A stretch of 62,503 bases of DNA from Paenalcaligenes suwonensis (GTDB lineage Bacteria; Pseudomonadota; Gammaproteobacteria; Burkholderiales; Burkholderiaceae_B), in the NCBI RefSeq assembly GCF_011290505.1, contig NZ_JAANPV010000013.1:1-62503 (forward strand), written 5' to 3'. This document shows positions 43,631 to 50,759 of this stretch, piece after piece. Both the position numbers and the translations under genes were made by a program. The notes beneath the pieces were generated by a model. It saw only the letters and a program-made list of their open reading frames with translations, was not told the origin of the DNA and did no database searches. Positions within the stretch are counted from its first letter, which is position 1, and each line of letters begins with the position of its first letter.

Positions 43631-45097
43631 TTATGTTAGATCCGCACTGCGATCAATACCTCTGATTTTAAACTTTAAACTGTCTAGATCAAATTGATGG
43701 TTGCTACTTATAGACTTTAGTATAAGCCACGTTACCCCAACGGGGACCATGGCAGCAAGCAAAAATGATTCCAGCAAGTAGTCCATTGGAGCACCGGGAG
43801 CCGGGAAAACAGCTAAGCCAGCAACCAGTCCGCACAGCGTACTGATGGTTGCCGTCTTACCGGATATTTTTCGGCTGTAAAGCCCGTAAAACACCGGAAA
43901 AGCAGCAGCAGAGCATAGCAGATCAGCCAAAAGGAATAGGTATAAAACACTGTAACCTTGCGCTGACGCAATAAAAACTGGGATCATCAACACGATCACT
44001 AACCAACGTGATAGTTGTCTCAAAGTTTGTGCTGGCGTACGCGGACGTAAACGTTGCAAATCTACAGCAATAATGCTGGCGATGGCACTAATTGCGGTAT
44101 CAGCGCTGCTCATAACCAACGATAAACCCAGTGGTATAAGCACAATCACAAACCATGTTGGCAGTACTGGGGTGATGACATTAAAGAGAGCAACGGAGCT
44201 ATCGCCTCCGGGTGTAAAGGCCATAAACGCTAAGCCAAACAAGCCCATAACGAAAATAAAGGGCGCAACCAGCAAGCCACCTAACAGAAAGCCACGGCGC
44301 ATAGAGCGGGTGTCTTTGGCTGAATAAACACGTTGCCAGTTACCTTGGTGAAAGAGCCCGGTCAGCAAAATAGCCACAAAAAAGGTTAAACCGGCTTTAA
44401 TGCCCATCGGGTCGGTGAATGACAGCAATTGTGGTGCGCTTTGTTGCAAAGCGTTGACGGTAGGCGTGATGCCGCCAATAGCCTTCCAACCAAAGGCCAC
44501 CAAAATAACCAGGGCCGGAACAATGATTAGCATCTGTACTTTGTCGGTAAAAATGCTGGCACGTAAGCCGCCGTACGAGGTGTAGATCAAGGTAGAGATC
44601 AACACAATCCCAGCGGTTACCCAAAGCGGGATAGGCGCAATTAATTGCACCAGCTTCGCCATGGCAGTGAGTTCCGCTGTGAGGGCGATAAAAATATAGA
44701 ACAGCATGATCAACAGCGTTAAGGCATACATAGGTTTGCCATAACGGCTGAGTACGAATTCGCTGAGGGTGTGTCCTTCAGGGATCAGCTCACGCATACG
44801 CTGACCCAAAGGAATCATGGCCAAACGCGGTGACATAGAGCCAATGGCGTAGCCGGTGACGGCGGCTAGTCCACCCCACGTGGCGGCTTGCGCCGGGGAA
44901 AATAGAATCCATGCCCCTAGGGACGAGGCGAGCAAGGTAAGGATGGTAGCCGTAGAGCTTTGGCTATTTCTGGCAACCACGAAATCCTCTAGGCTCTCTC
45001 GAGCGTGGCGGGCATAGAGCACGCCAGCTAATGCAAAGACCGCTGCAAAAGCGATCAGCCACCACAAGGTGGCAGTAGATGGTAACAACACGAACAC
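43631..45097 (-). CDS. thiV: Sodium:solute symporter under a TPP riboswitch (ThiV-like)
   Basis: SSS-family permease with about 13 helices (TLWWLIAFAAVFALAGVLY at the start, GLFHQGNWQRVYSAKDTRSM as the SSS signature). The long open frame extends into the riboswitch at 45185, so upstream codons are non-coding; I place the start at a GTG near 45097 (TTG/GTG alternatives at 45121 or 45091; CAGGAA lies just upstream). TPP riboswitch-controlled SSS transporters have been named ThiV and are predicted to import thiamine or its pyrimidine/thiazole precursors. Transport of such a precursor is therefore the best guess. Confidence 0.82.
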   Translation of the reverse strand: MFVLLPSTATLWWLIAFAAVFALAGVLYARHARESLEDFVVARNSQSSTATILTLLASSLGAWILFSPAQAATWGGLAAVTGYAIGSMSPRLAMIPLGQRMRELIPEGHTLSEFVLSRYGKPMYALTLLIMLFYIFIALTAELTAMAKLVQLIAPIPLWVTAGIVLISTLIYTSYGGLRASIFTDKVQMLIIVPALVILVAFGWKAIGGITPTVNALQQSAPQLLSFTDPMGIKAGLTFFVAILLTGLFHQGNWQRVYSAKDTRSMRRGFLLGGLLVAPFIFVMGLFGLAFMAFTPGGDSSVALFNVITPVLPTWFVIVLIPLGLSLVMSSADTAISAIASIIAVDLQRLRPRTPAQTLRQLSRWLVIVLMIPVFIASAQGYSVLYLFLLADLLCSAAAFPVFYGLYSRKISGKTATISTLCGLVAGLAVFPAPGAPMDYLLESFLLAAMVPVGVTWLILKSISSNHQFDLDSLKFKIRGIDRSADLT

Positions 45098-45184
45098 AGC
45101 TTCCTGTAACAGTGACTCCACAACACGGAGGGACCGGCAGGCAAGCGAATAGGAGAGGGCACAGAGAGAGTGCGAGATGGTTAT

Positions 45185-45274
45185 CCTTCCCTTCGCCGGC
45201 ATTACCCGGATCAGGTTCAAAGGGTTACGGTAGGAACCGAATCTCAGCCTGACTAATCAGGCCCCCCTAGGAAC
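45185..45274 (-). ncRNA. TPP riboswitch (THI element) before the ThiV-like gene
   Basis: On the minus strand the conserved THI blocks appear in order: GGGGGGCC, CAGGCTGAGAT, then ACCCTTTGAACCTGATC, GGGTAATGCCGGCGAAGGGA. The three-way architecture (P1, pyrimidine-sensing CTGAGA arm, pyrophosphate-sensing ACCTGA arm) is complete. It lies about 90 bases before the likely start codon and should turn expression off when TPP is plentiful. Confidence 0.93.
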
Positions 45275-45281
45275 AAAAGCT

Positions 45282-45354
45282 AGCTTAGTAGATGGTGCTT
45301 TATTCGTCAAATAACGCTGGTGTGTATTGTGAAAATACTAGTTTGTGCTACTCT
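45282..45354. promoter_or_regulatory. Divergent promoters between the two TPP riboswitches
   Basis: Minus strand: -35 TTGACG (45305-45310) and -10 TAAGCT (45282-45287), 17-base spacer, feeding the thiV riboswitch. Plus strand: -35 TTGTGA (45327-45332), extended -10 TGcTACTCT with TACTCT at 45349-45354, 16-base spacer, feeding the second riboswitch. Both placements are by eye. Confidence 0.45.
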
Positions 45355-45365
45355 TTTAAGTCTTG

Positions 45366-45447
45366 ACGCGGGGTGCTTCGCCAACAGCGACGCTGAGATC
45401 ATACCCGTATAACCTGAACCAGATAATGCTGGCGTAGGGATGTCTCT
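45366..45447 (+). ncRNA. TPP riboswitch (THI element) before the SDR/monooxygenase operon
   Basis: The plus strand shows GCGGGGTGC, GACGCTGAGATCATACCC, AACCTGAACCAGATAATGC and TGGCGTAGGGA, the full set of THI blocks. It starts only about 90 bases from the opposite riboswitch. The expression platform is the hairpin at 45468-45498. Confidence 0.95.
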
Positions 45448-45467
45448 AGCTTTAGCCATAAAGCCAT

Positions 45468-45499
45468 AGCCTCCTCGCGCCGTTGTGGAGGCTTTTTTC
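45468..45499 (+). terminator. Riboswitch expression platform: terminator that also hides the Shine-Dalgarno
   Basis: AGCCTCC (45468-45474) pairs with GGAGGCT (45487-45493), followed by six T (45493-45498). The GGAGG of the 3' arm is also the ribosome-binding site for the ATG at 45500, with 8 bases between. So one hairpin can both terminate transcription and mask translation when TPP is bound. Confidence 0.7.
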
Positions 45500-46279
45500 A
45501 TGTCTGCAGTTGTTTCTCTTCCCTTGAATCAGCAAGTCGTGCTGGTGACTGGCGGTGCACGTGGTTTGGGCGCGCAGTTGTCTAGAGTCTTCCTAGAACA
45601 AGGTGCCAAAGTGGTGGTGAACTACTTTCAAAGTGCCGAAGCAGCACGCGCCTTGGTAAGCGAGTTTCCTGAGACGGCCTTAGCATGGCAAGCAGACGTG
45701 TGTGATCTTAAACAAGTGAAGTCCATGGTGGCCGCCGCTGCTTTGCATTTTGGGCAACCTGTCACAACGGTGATTAATAACGCTTTGCCGCAGTTTTCCT
45801 TTAATGGGGATGCACGCCCCCATGCCGATACCATTAGTTGGGCGCAGATGCAGCAGCAATTAGAGGGCGTGGTGGCGGGCGCGTTACATAGCATACAAGC
45901 GTGTTTGCCTGGCATGGAAAAACTGAAGTTTGGCCGTGTGGTAAACATTGGTACGAATTTGTTCCAAAACCCCGTCGTTCCTTACCATGATTACACCGCA
46001 GCCAAAGCTGCCTTGTTGTCGCTCACGCGTACCTTAGCAAATGATTTAGGGCCTAAAGGCGTGACCGTGAATATGATTTCAGGTGGTTTATTGCGTACGA
46101 CTGATGCGTCTGCTGCTACCCCAGAAGCTGTGTTTGATTTAATCGCGGCCAACACACCGTTGCGTCGCGTGACCACACCGCGCGAGTTTGCCGAAACAGC
46201 ATTGTTCTTTGCGTCACCATGGTCTAGTGCGGTAAGCGGGCAGAATCTGATTGTTGATGGCGGGATGGTGAAGAACTAA
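45500..46279 (+). CDS. TPP-regulated short-chain dehydrogenase/reductase
   Basis: 259 residues. Rossmann start VVLVTGGARGLGAQLSR (TGxxxGxG), the NN-A motif (INNALPQF, in place of the usual NNAG), a catalytic Tyr-x3-Lys in YHDYTAAKAAL, and DGGMVKN at the C-terminus. It is an NAD(P)H-dependent oxidoreductase, commonly auto-annotated as 3-oxoacyl-ACP reductase. Its ATG lies 8 bases after the riboswitch hairpin and its last base is shared with the start of the monooxygenase gene. The TPP control suggests work on a thiamine-related molecule rather than on fatty acids. Confidence 0.85.
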   Translation: MSAVVSLPLNQQVVLVTGGARGLGAQLSRVFLEQGAKVVVNYFQSAEAARALVSEFPETALAWQADVCDLKQVKSMVAAAALHFGQPVTTVINNALPQFSFNGDARPHADTISWAQMQQQLEGVVAGALHSIQACLPGMEKLKFGRVVNIGTNLFQNPVVPYHDYTAAKAALLSLTRTLANDLGPKGVTVNMISGGLLRTTDASAATPEAVFDLIAANTPLRRVTTPREFAETALFFASPWSSAVSGQNLIVDGGMVKN

Positions 46280-47574
46280 TGAAGCGTCAACTGCATTTAA
46301 ATCTGTTTATCTATGGCTGCGGTCACCATAGGGCGGCATGGCGTCACCCTAATTCTAGTGTCGATCAGTTAGGGGATATCAGCTATTACCAGTCGTTAGC
46401 GCAATTGGCCGAGCGCGGTAAGTTTGATGCGATTTTCTTTGCGGATGGGCAATATACCGATAGCGTGTCAGATGGCCCGCGTTGGTTTGTTGAGCCGCTC
46501 ACTACCTTGTCGGCCTTAGCGGTGGCAACGGAACGTGTAGGGCTGATTACGACGGTTTCTAGCACCTTTTACACGCCATTTCATGCGGCTCGTATGTTGT
46601 CGTCCTTAGACCATGTTTCTAAGGGGCGTATAGGTTGGAACGTGGTGACGTCCATGTACGACGCCGAGGCCAGAAATCATGGCCACGAGTCTATGCCCGA
46701 TCACGCGTGGCGCTATGCTCGCGCGGCAGAGTTCATTGAGGTCACCAAACGGTTATGGGATTCCTGGCACGATGCCGCATTGAAGATAGATAAGCAGGGC
46801 GTGTATGCCGATGAAAGCTTAGTACATCAAATTAAGCATCAGGGTGATCATTTTTTGGTGGATGGTCCCTTAACGTTGCCTCGTTCGCCCCAAGGCCACC
46901 CTGTGTTGTTCCAAGCAGGGGCCTCAGAACAAGGTCGAAATTTAGCGGCTTTAGAGGCCGAAGCCATTTATGCTGTGGCGTACGATCTACCGGCTTCGCA
47001 AGCGTACTATAGAGACATCAAAAAACGCGTGAAAGCGGCAGGTAGAACGGTGGATGTGCCCATTATGCCCGGCTTGGTCACGTACGTGGCTTCAACGCAG
47101 GCCGAAGTGCTCGCGAAGCAGCGTGAGCTGGATGTGCTACTACCGGCAGATGCGTCCTTGCGCCAATTAAGTATGTTTGTAGGGCAGGATTGCATGCAGT
47201 GGGAGCTAGACGCCCCCGTGCCTGATCTACCAGCGCTAGAAAGCTTTACTGGTCCTAAAGGGCGTTACGGCACGATTCTGCGCATTATCGAGAAAGAGCA
47301 GCCTACCGTTCGCCAGCTATTGGGACGCTTGGCGGCTGGGGGCGGGCACTGCACGATGGTGGGTACCCCCGATGTGATTGCGGATCAAATGGAACAATGG
47401 TTCTTAAATGAAGGGGCTGATGGTTTTAACCTAATGCCGCCTGCGCTGCCTAGCAGTATTGAGGACTTCATTGAGCATGTGGTGCCGATCTTGCAGAAAC
47501 GTTGCCTTTTCCGAAAAGACTACAGCGGTTTCACATTGCGGGATCATTTAGGGTTAAACAGACCGGCAGCCTAG
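46279..47574 (+). CDS. TPP-regulated LLM-class FMN-dependent monooxygenase (NtaA/SnaA/DszA-like)
   Basis: 431 residues in the bacterial-luciferase-like fold of the nitrilotriacetate monooxygenase subgroup: LHLNLFIYGCGHHRAAWRHP at the start, FDAIFFADG, ITTVSSTFYTPFHAARML, RIGWNVVTSMYDAEARNHG, and LFQAGASEQGRNLAALEAE. Members use FMNH2 from a separate reductase and O2 to oxidise S, N or ring carbons. No flavin reductase is adjacent. The start codon overlaps the SDR stop by one base, so both are made together under TPP repression. The substrate might be a damaged or oxidised thiamine fragment; this is inference. Confidence 0.88.
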   Translation: MKRQLHLNLFIYGCGHHRAAWRHPNSSVDQLGDISYYQSLAQLAERGKFDAIFFADGQYTDSVSDGPRWFVEPLTTLSALAVATERVGLITTVSSTFYTPFHAARMLSSLDHVSKGRIGWNVVTSMYDAEARNHGHESMPDHAWRYARAAEFIEVTKRLWDSWHDAALKIDKQGVYADESLVHQIKHQGDHFLVDGPLTLPRSPQGHPVLFQAGASEQGRNLAALEAEAIYAVAYDLPASQAYYRDIKKRVKAAGRTVDVPIMPGLVTYVASTQAEVLAKQRELDVLLPADASLRQLSMFVGQDCMQWELDAPVPDLPALESFTGPKGRYGTILRIIEKEQPTVRQLLGRLAAGGGHCTMVGTPDVIADQMEQWFLNEGADGFNLMPPALPSSIEDFIEHVVPILQKRCLFRKDYSGFTLRDHLGLNRPAA

Positions 47575-47620
47575 TAGGTTACCAAGTCTAGGGAAAACCC
47601 CTAGTTGGTCCATGGTCATA

Positions 47621-47672
47621 CAGTCCAACCGTATTGAATACTCTTTTTATTCAATAGGTTGGACTGTTTTTT
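47621..47672 (+). terminator. Intrinsic terminator of the SDR/monooxygenase operon
   Basis: CAGTCCAACC-TATTGAATA and TATTCAATA-GGTTGGACTG pair over about 18 positions with one bulged G, followed by T6. A second small hairpin (CTAGGG-aaaac-CCCTAG, 47588-47604) precedes it. Confidence 0.85.
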
Positions 47673-47993
47673 ATGGGGGTATAAAAGGTGGAAAATAGCC
47701 GATGTATAGCGCTATAGAAAGGGTGTCGACGTTGATTTGAGCCGCAAACGCGGCAATAATTTACCCTTGCAAAATACTAGCACCGCTTTTGCGCAAGCTG
47801 CTGCTTACTATTTTTGCTCAGGGTGTGGGTCACTTTACGCGTGCCTCCCCACCTATTTTGTACGTTTGGCTTACACAGATTGGCGTCTGTGAGGCCTAAA
47901 CCTTTCTCGTGATGAGTGCTGCGTGAAGTACCTACTTCACGCGTAAATAACGACCGTGATTACTTGGGCGTAATCGGGTCGTGAGGATATGTT
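47673..47993 (+). promoter_or_regulatory. Structured leader of the aromatic amino acid permease gene
   Basis: The 320 bases before the ATG hold no credible gene. Two strong hairpins lie at its end: GCGTGAAGTA-cc-TACTTCACGC (47921-47942, perfect 10-base-pair arms) and CGACC/GATTAC...GTAATC/GGTCG (47951-47981). The second ends 3 bases before the GAGGA ribosome site (47983-47987). A 12-codon frame at 47702 (no aromatic codon enrichment) is too weak to call a leader peptide. The arrangement suggests post-transcriptional control, but I match it to no known riboswitch. Confidence 0.45.
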
Positions 47994-49241
47994 ATGCAGT
48001 CTACAAATGTAGCAACTGCTGCCGAGTCGTCGGCGGTAGGGGCAGCTCCTACACGTAAATCCCTGACCTTTTTAGAAGGGGTGGCAATGATTGTAGGTAC
48101 CAACATTGGTGCCGGCGTTTTGTCTATCGCGTATGCATCGCGTAAAGCAGGCTTTATGCCCTTGCTGTTCTGGCTGATTTTGGCCGGGTGTTTAACCACC
48201 ATCACCATGTTGTATGTGGCGGAAACCACCTTGCGCACTAAAGCGCATTTGCAGTTAAGTGGTTTGGCGAAACGCTATGTAGGTAATTTTGGTTCGTGGC
48301 TGATTTTTGCCTCCGTGTGTGTGAACTCGGTAGGTGCGTTGATTGCCTACATGGACGGTAGCGGCAAGTTGTTGGCATCGTTGTTGGGCATTTCCCCTAT
48401 GTTGGGTAGTGTGCTGTTCTTCGTGCCTGCAGCCGGTGTGCTGTATCTGGGCTTGAAAGCCATTGGTAGGGGCGAGAAATACATCAGTATCGGTATGGTG
48501 ACCATGCTGACCGTACTGATTATCGCTACGGCTTTGCACGAGTACACCGATATTGCACGTGCGATGCACGGCGAGTGGAAATACATGATCCCCGTGTTTA
48601 ACGTGGCGGTGTTTTGCTTCTCGGCACAGTATATTGTTCCAGAAATGGCGCGTGGCTTTACCGATAAACCCGAAAAACTGCCTAAGGCCGTGATGACAGG
48701 TATGTTGATTACCTTCATCTTGCTGTCCTTGGTACCGTTTTCTGTGATCACACTCAATGGCTTGGATAACATCTCGGATGTGGCCACCATTAACTGGGGT
48801 CAAGCTTTGGGTGAGTGGGCATTTTTCTCGGCGAACATCTTTGCACTGTGCGCAATGCTGACGTCTTACTGGGGCCTGGGTGGTAGTTTCTTCACCAATA
48901 TTTTTGACAAGTTCAACTTGGGCGAAGAAGACAAAGCACCCGCTAAACGACGCTTTGTTGTGTTGATGGTGGTAACACTGCCGCCTTTCATCATGGCGTA
49001 TAGCGGCTTGGTATCGTTTGTGAATGCCTTGTATATCGCCGGTACCTTTAGTGGTGTGGTGTTGTCTATTATGCCTATTTTGATGTTGCGCGGTGCCCGT
49101 AAAAAAGGTGATATTACCCCCGCGTGGCAATGTGGTTGGATTACCCATCCTGCGTTACAAATCAGTATCGTCGTGCTGTACTTGTGTAGTGCTGCATACG
49201 CTATTGCATCGTTGTTTGGTTACTTACCAGCAGGTTGGTAA
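47994..49241 (+). CDS. HAAAP-family aromatic amino acid permease (Mtr/TyrP-like)
   Basis: 415 residues, 11 predicted helices. Signature GVAMIVGTNIGAGVLSIAYA at the first helix (the G-x-N-x-G-x-G-x-L pattern of hydroxy/aromatic amino acid permeases) and CFSAQYIVPEMARGF in the middle. It imports tryptophan, tyrosine or a related amino acid with protons. It is a single gene between a long structured leader and a terminator shared with the convergent guanidino operon. Confidence 0.85.
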   Translation: MQSTNVATAAESSAVGAAPTRKSLTFLEGVAMIVGTNIGAGVLSIAYASRKAGFMPLLFWLILAGCLTTITMLYVAETTLRTKAHLQLSGLAKRYVGNFGSWLIFASVCVNSVGALIAYMDGSGKLLASLLGISPMLGSVLFFVPAAGVLYLGLKAIGRGEKYISIGMVTMLTVLIIATALHEYTDIARAMHGEWKYMIPVFNVAVFCFSAQYIVPEMARGFTDKPEKLPKAVMTGMLITFILLSLVPFSVITLNGLDNISDVATINWGQALGEWAFFSANIFALCAMLTSYWGLGGSFFTNIFDKFNLGEEDKAPAKRRFVVLMVVTLPPFIMAYSGLVSFVNALYIAGTFSGVVLSIMPILMLRGARKKGDITPAWQCGWITHPALQISIVVLYLCSAAYAIASLFGYLPAGW

Positions 49242-49261
49242 GTAGACAGCTTGCGCAGAAG

Positions 49262-49291
49262 CAAAAACCGCCCTTAGGGGCGGTTTTTTTA
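49262..49291. terminator. Bidirectional intrinsic terminator
   Basis: AAAAACCGCCC-tta-GGGGCGGTTTTTTT lies between the permease gene and the convergent aldehyde dehydrogenase gene, ending both units. Confidence 0.88.
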
Positions 49292-49307
49292 TAGCGAGTA
49301 GGTTTGC

Positions 49308-50753
49308 TTACGTTGGGCTGTAAATGTGGCTAATACCTTGGTAGGCTTCTAGCCCCCAAGGGCCTAGTTCTCGGCCTATGCCACTGCGACCATAGCCGCC
49401 CCAGGAGCCGGCTGCGGGCACAAATTGATGGCTATTTATCCATGTCACACCACTGACCAGTTGCTGAGCAATGCTATGGGCTTGTTGCGCGTTGCCTGAA
49501 ATCACGGTTGCCGCCAAACCAAATTGCTGCTGATTGGCTAGGGTGATGGCGTCTGCCGTGTCACTAAACTCTTGCACACATAACACCGGGCCAAAGATCT
49601 CTTTTTGCCATAGATCGTGGTCACTAGGTACATTCAAAAAGATACTGGGACGCACAAAGTAACCGCTAGCTGGCAATGTAATCGGCACGGACTCTAATAG
49701 GTCTACCAAACCGTCTTGTTTAGCGTGCTGTTGAAAGGCCTGCACGGTTTTTTGCTGTGTGGCACTAATCAGTGGCGCAAGGCTAGTGCGAGCTTCGGCT
49801 GGGTCACCGGCGATGAACTCTTTGGCGCGTAGCTTCAGTGCGGCATACAACGCAGGTGCGATGCGTTGATGTACTAGCAACCTAGAGGTGGCCGAGCACA
49901 TCTGTCCGCTATTGGTGAAAATACCGCTCCAGACCCAATCGCAGGCGTTGTCTATGTCGCTGTCTTCCATCACGATAATGGGCGATTTACCGCCCAGTTC
50001 TAACGACACAGGACGCGTACCTTGTGCCGCAGCACGCATTACCTGTTCACCTACAGCATTGCTACCAGTGAACGATATTTTGTTGACCAAAGGGTGTGCG
50101 CAAAGCGGAGCGCCTACGTTAATGCCATCACCGTGAACCATATTCAGTACCCCGTTTGGTAAACCAGCGGCTATAGCGCAGGCGGCAAGATACTGTTCAG
50201 GTAAGGGAGTAAGCTCAGAGGGTTTCCATACTATCGTGCAGCCAGCGGCCAAGGCGGGAGCAATCTTCCAAGCGGCTGTGACTAAAGGGAAATTCCACGG
50301 TGTAATCATGGCTACCACGCCTAAGGGACGACGGTAGCAACGCGCTTCAAAGCCGGGGGATTGTATGTCGCGCACTTGGCCTTGCTGGGCATCCAAGGTG
50401 TTGGCGAGTTCGGCGTAATACCTAAAGCAAGCAATGGCGTCTTCCACGTCTAGCTGGGCTTCACTGATTAGCTTGCCAGAAAAACGTACACTGTCGGCGA
50501 TTAGGATTTCTGCACGCGAGGCGAGCTCAGTAGCGATAGCGTCTAAATACTGGCCGCGTTGTGCTGCGCTTAGGGCGCTCCATACCGGAAAAGCGGCGGC
50601 TGCAGCGTGAACAGCGTGGTCTACATCCGCAACACTACCACGCGTAAGTTCCGCTTGTAGTGCCCCGGTTACGGGTGAATACAGGCTTTGCGTATGCGGC
50701 GACTGGCTTGGTACCCACTGGTTGTCAATAAGATGTTGTGTCAGTGTCAGCAT
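49308..50753 (-). CDS. Aldehyde dehydrogenase, probable 4-guanidinobutyraldehyde dehydrogenase
   Basis: 481 residues. ALDH motifs: ITPWNFPLVTAAWK, FTGSNAVGEQ (NAD site), catalytic Glu in SLELGGKSP, catalytic Cys in FTNSGQMCSATSR, and EIFGPVLCVQEF. It would oxidise the aldehyde made by the decarboxylase encoded just upstream (gap 6 bases) to 4-guanidinobutyrate, with NAD+. This is the KauB-type step of the arginine transaminase pathway; the substrate is inferred from operon context. It is the last gene of the operon. Confidence 0.87.
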   Translation of the reverse strand: MLTLTQHLIDNQWVPSQSPHTQSLYSPVTGALQAELTRGSVADVDHAVHAAAAAFPVWSALSAAQRGQYLDAIATELASRAEILIADSVRFSGKLISEAQLDVEDAIACFRYYAELANTLDAQQGQVRDIQSPGFEARCYRRPLGVVAMITPWNFPLVTAAWKIAPALAAGCTIVWKPSELTPLPEQYLAACAIAAGLPNGVLNMVHGDGINVGAPLCAHPLVNKISFTGSNAVGEQVMRAAAQGTRPVSLELGGKSPIIVMEDSDIDNACDWVWSGIFTNSGQMCSATSRLLVHQRIAPALYAALKLRAKEFIAGDPAEARTSLAPLISATQQKTVQAFQQHAKQDGLVDLLESVPITLPASGYFVRPSIFLNVPSDHDLWQKEIFGPVLCVQEFSDTADAITLANQQQFGLAATVISGNAQQAHSIAQQLVSGVTWINSHQFVPAAGSWGGYGRSGIGRELGPWGLEAYQGISHIYSPT

Positions 50754-50759
50754 AATCAG

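Noticed and set aside
45098-45220. Extending the ThiV-like symporter start upstream to 45220
   Set aside because: The extension runs into the conserved TPP riboswitch and has no membrane-protein character; it is leader RNA.
48255-49148. 297-codon minus-strand open frame opposite the aromatic amino acid permease
   Set aside because: Composition is His/Gln/Arg-rich and patternless, while the plus strand is a clear permease. It is a shadow.
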